A stretch of DNA of 7,641 nucleotides from Gammaproteobacteria bacterium (GCA_029864225.1 JAOTTU010000097.1:1-7641), one strand, 5' to 3'. Positions 1 to 5,981 are shown, numbered from the stretch's first letter. Numbers and translations are program-made. The notes: a model not told the origin generated them from the letters alone.

Positions 1-1
1 C

Positions 2-193
2 ACGCTGGCTAGAAGGCTCCATCACTGCCGTGATCTCTCGGAGAACGAACCGTTCGATTTCATCACTTGGTTCGAGTACACGCCATCTGATGAGGTGAGG
101 TTCAACAATCTGCTTGCTGCATTGCGTGCTATACCTGAGTGGCAGTATGTTGAACGAGAAGTGGACATCCGGCTCGAGCGTGATCAGGTCTAA
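2..193 (+). CDS. Chlorite dismutase-family protein, C-terminal fragment (5' end outside window)
   Basis: The reading frame is open from base 2 and stops at TAA 191-193, giving 63 residues; the start lies to the left of the window. Visible segments are ARRLHHCRDL, then PFDFITWFEY, then FNNLLAALRAIPEW, ending YVEREVDIRLERDQV. The order D-F-x-T-x-F-E followed by an acidic residue, F-N-N-L and a short helix is the C-terminal pattern of the chlorite dismutase family as I recall it, a heme-binding ferredoxin-like fold. True family members either convert chlorite to chloride and O2 or are heme proteins of unknown role; this fragment cannot distinguish these, since the heme-ligand region is not in view. 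The stop codon falls inside an attC site, so the gene is probably the cargo of an integron cassette. Codon use (CGT, GCT, ATA, AAT, TTG) is less GC-biased than in the genes to the right, consistent with transfer. Confidence 0.72.
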   Translation, partial: TLARRLHHCRDLSENEPFDFITWFEYTPSDEVRFNNLLAALRAIPEWQYVEREVDIRLERDQV

Positions 194-247
194 CCCTTCG
201 TTGCAGCGAACGGCCTTCGACCGCCGCTGAACTCGATCATTACGAAT
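188..247 (+). repeat. attC (59-be-like) recombination site of an integron gene cassette
   Basis: The left core GTCTAAC (188-194) fits the RYYYAAC consensus and contains the stop codon of the preceding ORF, as is usual in cassettes. It is followed by TTCGTT (197-202), an unpaired G at 203, and CAGCG (204-208), which pairs with CGCTG (225-229). CGG 211-213 pairs with CCG 221-223 around a CTTCGA loop, and GTT 200-202 pairs with AAC 230-232. The single extrahelical G and the imperfect stem are the hallmarks of a folded attC bottom strand. The wording TTCGTTGCAGC...GCTGAACTC matches the common cassette attC type I know from mobile and Xanthomonas-like integrons. The right core should be GTTRRRY but reads ATTACGA (239-245), so this end is degenerate. 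It may mark the end of an array or an immobilised cassette. Confidence 0.7.
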
Positions 248-549
248 GACCGGAGTTGCTGCGTTTGCGACCTTCACTGGAATCCGGGGAATGTCGCTTT
301 CCGGCCGCTACCGGTAGTACATATCACAAGATGGGAACGTCCGGTTGAGCTGGCAGACCAGCTTCGGAAGTTCAGAAGAATACTTTATGCACAATAAAGA
401 CCAGATGAGCGGTTTGTGTTTTACTACGCTGAACTTGTGCCGGCATCAGTTCTCATGCGGTTATTCTCAGCACGGTAAAATGCAACAGGTGCGCGCGCCG
501 GATGTTTGGTATTTTCAATAATAGTAAAAAACATGGTTCAAGTGTCAGG
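248..549. other. Stretch without a recognisable gene
   Basis: About 300 bases between the cassette end and the stop of the M14-family gene. No open frame has both a plausible start and protein-like composition. A small perfect hairpin (AGCTGG 348-353, CCAGCT 358-363) is present but lacks a T-run. The last 170 bases become AT-rich, with weak stems such as ATGTTT (503-508) against a downstream AAACAT. None is a convincing terminator for the minus-strand operon that ends at 550. The segment could be a decayed cassette or intergenic filler at the junction. Confidence 0.5.
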
Positions 550-1596
550 CTAGACAATCGGCGGCTCATCATCAAAATCCGGATGGATAGGCAGGGCATC
601 GGCCTGGAAGGCCTCGACGGTGTCCCCCGCCAGCTTGGCCGACTCGAACCGGGCGACATGGAACAGTCCTTCACCCTCGTTGACAAGCGGCAGGTTGGTG
701 CGGCCGATGATGATGCCTGCCGCATGGGCGCGCACCTCCAGTTCCTGCTGACCGAACGGGTCTGCGATCACACCGATAACCTCGTTCCTGCGGACCCGCG
801 CCCCCAGCGGCGCAGTCACCCGCAGGATGCCGCTGCGTCCTGCACGCTCCCAGGTAGTGGCACGGGCGATCAGAGGCTCGGTGCGTTTCCGGAGACGGCT
901 GGATGCCGGCAGCATGCGCAGTTCGCGCATCACCGCAACAATGCCCTTGACGCCGGCACGGATGGAATGCTCGTCGAAGCGCAGCGCCTCGCCGGCCTCG
1001 TACAGCAAAATCGGGATGCCGCGCTCGGCGGCCACCTGGCGCAGCGAGCCGTCACGGACATTGGCATTCAGCAGCACCGGTACGTGGAAGGCATGGGCGA
1101 TGCGCGCGGTCTCAGGGTCATCCAGGTTGGCGCGTATCTGCGGGAGGTTTTCACGGTGCACCGCCCCGGTGTGCAGGTCGATGCCGTAATCGCTCTGGTC
1201 GACGATTTCCTTGATAAACAGTTCCGCCAGACGCGCCGCCATCGACCCGCGATCCGATCCCGGAAAGGAGCGGTTTAGGTCGCGGCGATCGGGCAGGTAG
1301 CGGGAACGGCTGACAAAGCCGTAGACATTGACAATCGGTATGGCCAGCAGTGTGCCGCGCAGTTTCTTCAGTTGCGGCAGGCGCAGCAGCCGGCGGATGA
1401 TCTCCACCCCGTTGATCTCATCACCGTGAACCGCAGCGCTGACAAACAGACTCGGCCCGTCGCGTTTGCTGCGAATGACATGCACCGGCAGGGTCATGGG
1501 CGCATGCGAGTACAGGCTCGCCACCGGCAGGTCCAGGGTGACCGATTCCCCCGGCGCGATCGCGGTACCCCCGATATGGATGGTCGATCCCGACAC
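550..1596 (-). CDS. Succinylglutamate desuccinylase/aspartoacylase-like M14-family metallo-enzyme
   Basis: A 348-residue protein of the M14 AstE/AspA-like zinc deacylase group. The zinc site is visible: AAVHGDEING gives H57 and E60, and DLHTG gives the third ligand H142. DLNRSFPG (106-113) supplies the substrate-binding arginine, and LLYEAGE places a likely catalytic glutamate at E200. Residues about 255-315 (SGILRV... to LVNEGEGLFHVA) form the small barrel, biotinyl/lipoyl-like C-terminal domain common in this group. The GTG start (1594-1596) was chosen because it lies 3 bases after the RimK stop, with a weak CAGGG upstream; the next ATG would cut the N-terminal strand. It is the last gene of the RimB-RimK unit, so it may trim or release acylated or glutamylated amino groups made by RimK rather than act in arginine catabolism. 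That role is inferred from context only; no other ast genes are present. Confidence 0.88.
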   Translation of the reverse strand: MSGSTIHIGGTAIAPGESVTLDLPVASLYSHAPMTLPVHVIRSKRDGPSLFVSAAVHGDEINGVEIIRRLLRLPQLKKLRGTLLAIPIVNVYGFVSRSRYLPDRRDLNRSFPGSDRGSMAARLAELFIKEIVDQSDYGIDLHTGAVHRENLPQIRANLDDPETARIAHAFHVPVLLNANVRDGSLRQVAAERGIPILLYEAGEALRFDEHSIRAGVKGIVAVMRELRMLPASSRLRKRTEPLIARATTWERAGRSGILRVTAPLGARVRRNEVIGVIADPFGQQELEVRAHAAGIIIGRTNLPLVNEGEGLFHVARFESAKLAGDTVEAFQADALPIHPDFDDEPPIV

Positions 1597-1599
1597 GTT

Positions 1600-2505
1600 T
1601 CAGCCCTGGCCCCGGGTCCTTGTATGGTGGGGACGGGCATTACGCGTGATGAATTCGATGATCATGCCCGCAATGTCCTTGCCGCTGGCGGCCTCGATTC
1701 CCTCAAGGCCGGGCGAGGAATTGACTTCCATGACCACCGCTCCGTGGTTGGAACGCAGCAGATCCACACCGGCGACATTCAGCCCCATCACCTTGGCCGC
1801 ACGGACTGCCGTGGAACGTTCCTCGGGGGTGATCTTGATCAGGCTGGCGCTACCGCCACGGTGCAGGTTGGAACGGAATTCCCCCGCCTGTGCCTGGCGT
1901 TTCATCGCGGCGACCACCTTGTCACCGATCACAAAACAGCGGATATCCGCGCCACCGGCCTCCCTGATGTATTCCTGTACCAGGATGTTGGCCTTGAGTC
2001 CCATGAAGGCCTCGATCACGCTCTCCGCGGCCTTCTGGGTTTCCGCCAGCACCACACCGATGCCCTGGGTCCCCTCCAGCAGCTTGATAACCAGCGGGGC
2101 GCCGCCCACCATCTTGATGAGGTCCTCGACATCGTCGGGGCAGTTGGCAAAGCCGGTCACCGGCAGGCCGATGCCCTTGCGGGACAGCAATTGCAGGGAA
2201 CGCAGCTTGTCCCGGGAGCGGGTGATGGCAACGGATTCATTCAGCGGATAGACGCCCATCATTTCAAATTGCCGCAATACGGCGGTGCCATAGAAGGTGA
2301 CCGAGGCACCGATACGCGGGATGACAGCATCGAAGCCGCTCTGGTCCTCGCCGCGAAAGTGGATTGACGGTCGCATGGAGGTGATATTCATATAGCAGCG
2401 CACCACATCGAGCACCGCAACTTCATGATCACGTGCCTGCGCCGCCGCTATCAGCCGGCGGGTTGAATACAGCTTCTTGTTGCGCGAGAGAATGGCGATT
2501 TTCAT
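1600..2505 (-). CDS. rimK: RimK, ribosomal protein S6--L-glutamate ligase (ATP-grasp)
   Basis: 301 residues against 300 in E. coli RimK, and collinear with it throughout: MKIAILSRNKKLYS at the start, FDAVIPRIGASVTFYGTAVLRQFEM (57-81), LNESVAI, and the ATP-grasp loop VIKLLEGTQGIGV (139-151) with K141. The catalytic and metal region is complete: R211 and N213 in FRSNLHRGG, D248 in AGVDLL, E260 and N262 in VMEVNSSPGLEGIE. RimK adds glutamates to the C-terminus of ribosomal protein S6 and can also make free poly-alpha-glutamate. The ATG start overlaps the stop of the RimB-like gene as ATGA (2502-2505), and AGGAG lies 7 bases upstream inside that gene, so translation is coupled. The C-terminal tail after about residue 288 (RNARPHHTRTRG) is basic and variable, as expected. 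Confidence 0.95.
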   Translation of the reverse strand: MKIAILSRNKKLYSTRRLIAAAQARDHEVAVLDVVRCYMNITSMRPSIHFRGEDQSGFDAVIPRIGASVTFYGTAVLRQFEMMGVYPLNESVAITRSRDKLRSLQLLSRKGIGLPVTGFANCPDDVEDLIKMVGGAPLVIKLLEGTQGIGVVLAETQKAAESVIEAFMGLKANILVQEYIREAGGADIRCFVIGDKVVAAMKRQAQAGEFRSNLHRGGSASLIKITPEERSTAVRAAKVMGLNVAGVDLLRSNHGAVVMEVNSSPGLEGIEAASGKDIAGMIIEFITRNARPHHTRTRGQG

Positions 2506-2966
2506 TTGTTGGCTCCTGTTTTATGGTAACGACCCAGCACATAGGAGCGATCCGGGTCCACGACGAACAGCCCACTCAGGGCAGTCCTGCCGAGCAGCAT
2601 GCGAAACAGCATGGTGTCGCGGTTGGTGAGCGTCAACTCGAGCGGCACCTGCTGCGGACCGATGCGCACATCCGTGACAATCACAATGCGTTTTTCGCGA
2701 TGCCCGCCCGAGTCCGTGACCCAGCGCTCGTCCAGTACCGGCGCTTCGCAGATACATTCCATGCGGGTATCGCGCTGGAACGGATGCACACCGAAGCGCA
2801 CCCAGTGCCGGCTGCCCTTTTCGAAGGGTTCCACGAACCAGGCATGCAGTGCCGATGTACGTGCCCCCGTATCCACCTTGGCCTTGATGTGCTCGATACC
2901 CAGCGAGGGCAGAGCGACCCATTCGCGCCAGCCAACGACAAGCCTGTCTTTCGTATCCAAACCCAT
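2502..2966 (-). CDS. RimB-like retropepsin-type aspartic protease (PF05618, 'ATP-dependent zinc protease')
   Basis: 154 residues. The active-site motif is AKVDTGARTSALHA (29-42), with the aspartate at D32 in a D-T-G-A context as in retropepsins. FRMLLGRTAL (121-130) near the C-terminus is the second conserved block of the family and provides the hydrophobic-glycine element. GWREWVALPSLGI (12-24) is the usual N-terminal strand pair. Databases often label this family an ATP-dependent zinc protease, but no zinc or ATP motif is visible. In Pseudomonas the RimB protein works with RimK by cleaving glutamylated S6. Here it is the first gene of the unit, overlaps rimK by 4 bases, and has an AGGAC ribosome site 8 bases before the ATG. 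There is no signal peptide, so the product is cytoplasmic. Confidence 0.88.
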   Translation of the reverse strand: MGLDTKDRLVVGWREWVALPSLGIEHIKAKVDTGARTSALHAWFVEPFEKGSRHWVRFGVHPFQRDTRMECICEAPVLDERWVTDSGGHREKRIVIVTDVRIGPQQVPLELTLTNRDTMLFRMLLGRTALSGLFVVDPDRSYVLGRYHKTGANK

Positions 2967-3068
2967 TCTGTCAGTCCTGTGCCGGTGTGTATAGTTTGCC
3001 TGCAGTCAGGTGGCGCGCGAGTCTAGCGCACGTCCCATCCGTATGAACAGTTTTTTTCGAATGGCCAG

Positions 3069-4253
3069 TCATGACCTCTCAGACAAACGCGTCCGGGGAG
3101 CTGGCAGCGAGAGCATCCTGCGCATCAGCATGATCCAGGCCGGGCTGAACAGCAGGGAGACGGCAATGGTGGAAATCACCAGCTGGTAGCCGTATTCCGT
3201 GATGGTGTGGCTGTGGATGCCGACGGCAGCCAGGACAAAACTGAACTCGCCGATCTGGGCAAGCAGCGCCCCAGCATACAGCGTTTCCTTCCAGGGATCA
3301 CCGAGCAGGCGCAGTATCGCGGCGTTGATGAAGGTATTGACCACCAGGATCAGCAGGACCAGGACCAGGATCAGCCCGAGGTTCTCGCGGACAAACTGCA
3401 GGTCCAGCATCATTCCCATCGACATGAAAAAGATTGCGACCAGGACCACGCGAAATGGCTCCAGGCTATGATGCACCCAGCGGGTCTCGCGTGCTACCCC
3501 GATGATCATGCCGGCCAAAAAAGATCCCAGTGCCGTTGACAGCCCCAACCAGCCGGTCAACAGTGCGATTCCGAAACAGATACTGAGTGCGCCGAAGAGT
3601 TGCAGTTCCTCGTCCTGCTTCAGCCAGTTGAGCATGGGCAAGCGGATCTCTTCGCGCACCGACAGGTAGGCGAGCGTGGCGAGGATCACGATGCCACCAC
3701 ACACCTGCAGCCAGATATTACTGTGTTCCCCGCCGCTGCCACCCACGTGGTCCAGGATGATGAGCATGGGTACCACCGCGAAATCCTGTACCAGCAGGAT
3801 TCCCAGTGCATCCTGTCCGACCGGGGTGTCCAATTCACCCCAGTCACCCAGTATCTTGAGAATCACCGCTGTGCTGCTGAGGCTGATAACGAATCCCAGC
3901 ATCAGCACCCGGCCGAAGGGCCAGTCCAGCCACGTGCCGACCAGCCAGACGCAGCCGACACTGACCATAATTTGCAGCATGGTACCGACGAAAGAGACCT
4001 TCCAGTTCGCTGCCAGGCGCCGGGGTGAGACCTCCATCCCGATGAAAAACAGCAGCAACACCACGCCTACGGCACCGAAGCGTGCCAGTGCCTCGGTATC
4101 GTCGAACAGCCCCATCACGCCGGGTCCGATCAGCACCCCGGCGATCAGATAGGCAACGACATAGGGCTGGTTCAGAAAGCGCAGCAGCACACCGAGCGCC
4201 AGGATCAGGAACAGGGCGCCGACAATGGATGCCATGGCCGGGTCGAGATGCAT
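3069..4253 (-). CDS. CPA2 (Kef-type) monovalent cation:proton antiporter, membrane domain only
   Basis: 394 residues, almost entirely hydrophobic, about 12 membrane helices (for example near 8-27, 31-50, 58-75, 86-107, 113-135, 147-168, 180-198, 216-236, 237-254, 266-283, 291-316, 355-376). Family marks are AYLIAGVLIGPGVMG in helix 2, LLFFIGMEVSPR (67-78), the ion-site motif LLVQDFAVVP with Q156-D157, LGSFLAGMIIG (242-252), and IGEFSFVLAAVG (334-345). KefB and KefC are about 600 residues, with a C-terminal NAD-binding (RCK/TrkA-N) domain; this protein ends at residue 394 with only a short basic tail, so the regulatory domain is absent. It exchanges K+ or Na+ for H+ across the inner membrane; which ion cannot be told. 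GAGGAAA stands 6 bases before the ATG. It has its own promoter in the gap after fpr and lies 102 bases upstream of the RimB-like gene. Confidence 0.9.
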   Translation of the reverse strand: MHLDPAMASIVGALFLILALGVLLRFLNQPYVVAYLIAGVLIGPGVMGLFDDTEALARFGAVGVVLLLFFIGMEVSPRRLAANWKVSFVGTMLQIMVSVGCVWLVGTWLDWPFGRVLMLGFVISLSSTAVILKILGDWGELDTPVGQDALGILLVQDFAVVPMLIILDHVGGSGGEHSNIWLQVCGGIVILATLAYLSVREEIRLPMLNWLKQDEELQLFGALSICFGIALLTGWLGLSTALGSFLAGMIIGVARETRWVHHSLEPFRVVLVAIFFMSMGMMLDLQFVRENLGLILVLVLLILVVNTFINAAILRLLGDPWKETLYAGALLAQIGEFSFVLAAVGIHSHTITEYGYQLVISTIAVSLLFSPAWIMLMRRMLSLPAPRTRLSERS

Positions 4254-4279
4254 GCTGGATTTCCTCGTAAAACATGTTC

Positions 4280-4288
4280 AATATACCA
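4280..4288 (-). promoter_or_regulatory. Extended -10 promoter for the antiporter gene
   Basis: On the minus strand the sequence reads TGGTATATT, an extended -10 (TGn plus a 5-of-6 match to TATAAT), with the hexamer at 4280-4285. A weak TTGTAG lies 15 bases upstream as a possible -35, which extended -10 promoters do not need. Transcription would begin near 4273, leaving a leader of about 20 bases that contains the GAGGAAA ribosome site. Confidence 0.5.
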
Positions 4289-4353
4289 GTCTGCGGAAAA
4301 CTACAAGTACGGATAAGGTCAGTTACCAAGGCGGGGGAGAAGGGTGAGCGTGG

Positions 4354-4367
4354 TGTCGTTGACGACA
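4354..4367. repeat. 14-bp perfect palindrome upstream of the antiporter promoter
   Basis: TGTCGT (4354-4359) and ACGACA (4362-4367) are exact reverse complements around a 2-base centre. It lies about 70 bases upstream of the -10 of the antiporter promoter and downstream of fpr. It could be a protein-binding site or a small hairpin; there is no T-run on the minus strand, so it is not an intrinsic terminator. Confidence 0.35.
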
Positions 4368-4389
4368 ACCGGATGCCTGTCGCAGACGC

Positions 4390-4409
4390 CCGGGTGGTGC
4401 ACCATCCGG
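4390..4409. repeat. 20-bp near-perfect palindrome between fpr and the antiporter gene
   Basis: CCGGGTGGTG (4390-4399) and CACCATCCGG (4400-4409) are reverse complements except for one G/T pair (4394 and 4405), with no loop. The right half, CATCCGG (4403-4409), also matches CCGGATG at 4369-4375 as an alternative inverted repeat, so two mutually exclusive hairpins are possible in RNA. It starts 51 bases after the fpr stop. No U-run follows on the minus strand. Confidence 0.4.
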
Positions 4410-4459
4410 ACATTGCTGCCGTGTTGACAGCGTGATGGGATGTGGCCCCGGAATGTCTG

Positions 4460-5215
4460 CTATCCCGAGTCCTTCCAGTACTGCTCGGTAGTGATGTGGC
4501 CCGGGTCGCGACGCTTGTTCTTTTTCAGACCGCGCGCCTCGAGCACCCGGGTGGTATCGCGCACCATGGCGGGGTTGCCGCAGATCATGACCTGCGAGTT
4601 CTCCGCGTTCAGCGGGATACCGGCACGCGCCTCCAGGCGCCCGTCCTCGATGGCATCGGGCACGCGCGCCCTGATGGCGACGTCTGTGTCCTCCCGGGAC
4701 ACAAAGGGGATCATCTGGAGCTGTTCCGGATGCTGTTCCAGCAGGGCATTGATCTCGTCCTGGTAGGTCAGTTCGGCCGCGGTCCTGACCGCGTGCACCA
4801 GCACGATCTTTTTGAAGCGTTTCCATACCGTAGCATCCCCCAGAATTGACAGGAACGGGCCGATGGCGGTGCCGGTCGACAGCATCCACAGCACCTCCGC
4901 TTCAGGCACCTCGCTGAGAATGAAGAAGCCCGCGGGCCGCGGTGCGATATAAACGCTATCGCCGGGTTGCAGTCGGATCAGTTCATGGGTCAGTGGCCCG
5001 TGCGGCACGATGATGAAATAGAATTCCAGCAGCGGGTTGTCCGGGCTGTTCACGAAAGAGTAGGGGCGTGCGATCCGTTCACCATCGATGTCCAGGGCGA
5101 GGCGGCTAAACTGGCCGGCGCTGAAGGGCGGGATATCCGCCTTAACCTGCAGCGAATAGAGCTCGTCGGTCCAGCGCCGCAGCTTGACGACGGTCCCTTC
5201 GATCCAGGTACTCAC
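4460..5215 (-). CDS. fpr: Ferredoxin/flavodoxin--NADP+ reductase
   Basis: 251 residues against 248 for E. coli Fpr, with which it aligns end to end. The FAD site is RPYSFVNSPDNP (50-61), followed by LEFYFIIVPHGPLT. The NADP domain shows MLSTGTAIGPFLSIL (111-125), HAVR and VSRE giving R144 and R174 plus R184 (the 2'-phosphate contacts in the E. coli enzyme), and VMICGNPAMVRDT (209-221). The tail RRDPGHITTEQYW is typical, though four residues (KDSG) follow the terminal aromatic that normally stacks on FAD. It transfers electrons between NADPH and ferredoxin or flavodoxin in the cytoplasm, for FeS enzymes and oxidative stress. The GTG start (5213-5215) was chosen for its strong AGGTGAGG site 5 bases upstream and because it gives the family's usual N-terminus, STWIEGTVVK. 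It may be coupled to a small upstream ORF through a GTGA overlap. Confidence 0.95.
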   Translation of the reverse strand: MSTWIEGTVVKLRRWTDELYSLQVKADIPPFSAGQFSRLALDIDGERIARPYSFVNSPDNPLLEFYFIIVPHGPLTHELIRLQPGDSVYIAPRPAGFFILSEVPEAEVLWMLSTGTAIGPFLSILGDATVWKRFKKIVLVHAVRTAAELTYQDEINALLEQHPEQLQMIPFVSREDTDVAIRARVPDAIEDGRLEARAGIPLNAENSQVMICGNPAMVRDTTRVLEARGLKKNKRRDPGHITTEQYWKDSG

Positions 5216-5361
5216 AAATACCTCACCTGCACCGGTATTTGCCGGCCATTGACATCAACCCGCCGGATCTGCCCGATTGCGATCCCGTCCGCTTGTGCTA
5301 CACCAATAGCGTGGTCCGTCAGGGCCTTGCCTTTGCTGCGATTCCCGGCGTTTCCTGTCAC
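5212..5361 (-). CDS. Possible small protein of 49 residues, upstream of fpr
   Basis: The frame runs from GTG (5359-5361) to TGA (5212-5214), and its stop overlaps the fpr start as GTGA, a typical coupling overlap. GAGG stands 6 bases before the GTG, a good ribosome site. The product begins MTGNAGNRSKGKALTDHAI and ends GQIRRVDVNGRQIPVQVRYL. It is mixed charged and hydrophobic with no signal peptide or membrane helix. I do not recognise it. Codons are moderately GC-rich in third position. An open frame extends further, to GTG 5419-5421, but that longer version would cross the divergent promoter region. It could instead be the fpr leader with a chance frame. Confidence 0.35.
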   Translation of the reverse strand: MTGNAGNRSKGKALTDHAIGVAQADGIAIGQIRRVDVNGRQIPVQVRYL

Positions 5362-5380
5362 TGTGACCCTCAGGCAACTG

Positions 5381-5386
5381 TATAAT
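5381..5386 (+). promoter_or_regulatory. Perfect TATAAT -10 box pointing rightwards
   Basis: TATAAT is an exact consensus match, and an AT-rich stretch follows. No good -35 exists at 16-18 bases (TCACTG at 17). The inverted repeat GTCAC-T-GTGAC (5357-5367) sits exactly where a -35 or an operator would lie, which suggests activator or repressor control. On the opposite strand the same region offers TTATAC and TATTAT (5403-5408) as candidate -10 boxes for fpr, so this may be a divergent promoter. Confidence 0.35.
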
Positions 5387-5390
5387 TGAT

Positions 5391-5788
5391 ATTCAAGCAG
5401 CAATAATACATCAGCACGCACCTGTATATAGCTGCAATCCGGCCTGCCTGTACTATGCCATCGCCGGGCAGTGCCTGCTTGCCGGGGAGGGCCTCACGGC
5501 CCGGCTGGTCCAGGGAACAGTGGTCCATGGCCCGTACACAGCAGGCCAGCACGAAATCTATCCCCATATATGGCTGGAGACGGTGACGCACATGATCGAC
5601 TACGCTACGCTGCCGCGCCGAGGGAGGTCTCGGTCATTCCCCGGGAACGGGCAGCATGCAGCGCCAGGCAGGTCAACCCGGGTGTCACGCGAATACGGGT
5701 CTGGATCCGGCGCGGTTCGCTGCAGGTGTGGCGCTTTATCATGATGCACAAGGCACGCTTCGAACGCGCCCTAACGAGGAAACACTGA
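5391..5788 (+). pseudogene. Frameshifted gene for a small transglutaminase/papain-fold-like protein
   Basis: From about 5391 to 5624 one frame reads as clear protein with high GC in third positions: CNPACLYYAIAGQCLL, GLTARLVQGTVVHG, then EIYPHIWLETVTHMIDYATLPRRG. The spacing of a Cys in a helix (codon 5445), His in H-x-W-L-E (5565) and Asp in I-D-Y (5598) is the Cys-His-Asp triad layout of transglutaminase-like cysteine enzymes, similar to what I recall of DUF2026-type proteins. Past 5624 that frame degenerates. Restoring one G in the run at 5622-5624 continues into GEVSVIPRERAACSARQV and ends ALTRKH at TGA 5786-5788, one base before the next ATG. No ATG, GTG or TTG start exists in the first frame after its upstream stop (5364). 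Damage at both places suggests a pseudogene, although a sequence error at the G-run is possible. Confidence 0.5.
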
Positions 5789-5789
5789 A

Positions 5790-5981
5790 ATGGAGAAGAT
5801 GGCTGGCTGGGAGATGTTGCTGCTGGGGGCAATCGCGCTGCTGGTGTTGCTGTGGGTTGGACCCGGGATCAAGCCGCTTATGGAACAGAGTCGCCAGGCA
5901 AAAAACCGGGACTGGGCCGGATTGTTGCTGCCCATCGTGCTGGTTATCCTGTTTGTTTTGTTCCTGATCAAGCTGGTCTGA
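5790..5981 (+). CDS. Small two-helix membrane protein upstream of yadGH
   Basis: 63 residues beginning MEKMAGWEMLLLG. Two hydrophobic helices (about 7-25 and 44-62) flank a polar loop, KPLMEQSRQAKNRDWAG (28-44), so both ends probably face the same side of the inner membrane. GAGGAAA stands 7 bases before the ATG, and the stop is 5 bases before the YadG start, so it belongs to the same transcript as the exporter. I recall similar short proteins in gammaproteobacteria (W-E-M-L-L-L-G, G-P-G-I-K, D-W at the loop end) but no known function. It could be an accessory subunit of the YadGH transporter; that is inference from position alone. Confidence 0.75.
   Translation: MEKMAGWEMLLLGAIALLVLLWVGPGIKPLMEQSRQAKNRDWAGLLLPIVLVILFVLFLIKLV

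Noticed and set aside
344..350. GTTGAGC, matching the GTTRRRY core of a second attC
   Set aside because: No RYYYAAC partner or attC-like stem precedes it within the right distance; the 7-base consensus is loose and expected by chance.
347..364. Hairpin AGCTGG/CCAGCT as a terminator
   Set aside because: Short stem with no T-run on either strand.
503..536. AT-rich weak stem as intrinsic terminator of the minus-strand operon
   Set aside because: Only 6 A/T-rich pairs with mismatches inside; no GC stem followed by U's on the minus strand.
502..1278. Long plus-strand open frames opposite the M14, rimK and antiporter genes
   Set aside because: These are antisense shadows of well-identified minus-strand genes in GC-rich DNA, with low-complexity, His/Arg/Gln-rich translations.
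2988..2993. TATACA (minus strand) as a promoter for the RimB-like gene
   Set aside because: No recognisable -35 at 16-18 bases (GCGCCA at 17) and no TG extension; too weak to call.
3011..3057. GC-rich imperfect stem followed by a T7 run
   Set aside because: The T-run is on the plus strand, about 15 bases past the stem, while both neighbouring genes are on the minus strand.
3340..3376. Repeated CAGGACCAGGAC-like tandem motif
   Set aside because: It encodes a Leu/Val-rich helix (LILVLVLLILVV) of the antiporter; codon-level repetition explains it.
5656..5967. Plus-strand frame with protein-like start (LDPARFAAGVALYHDAQG)
   Set aside because: Lower third-position GC than neighbouring genes, and it runs without a stop through the well-supported small membrane gene; the alternative frame ending at 5788 fits operon spacing better. 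Not excluded completely.
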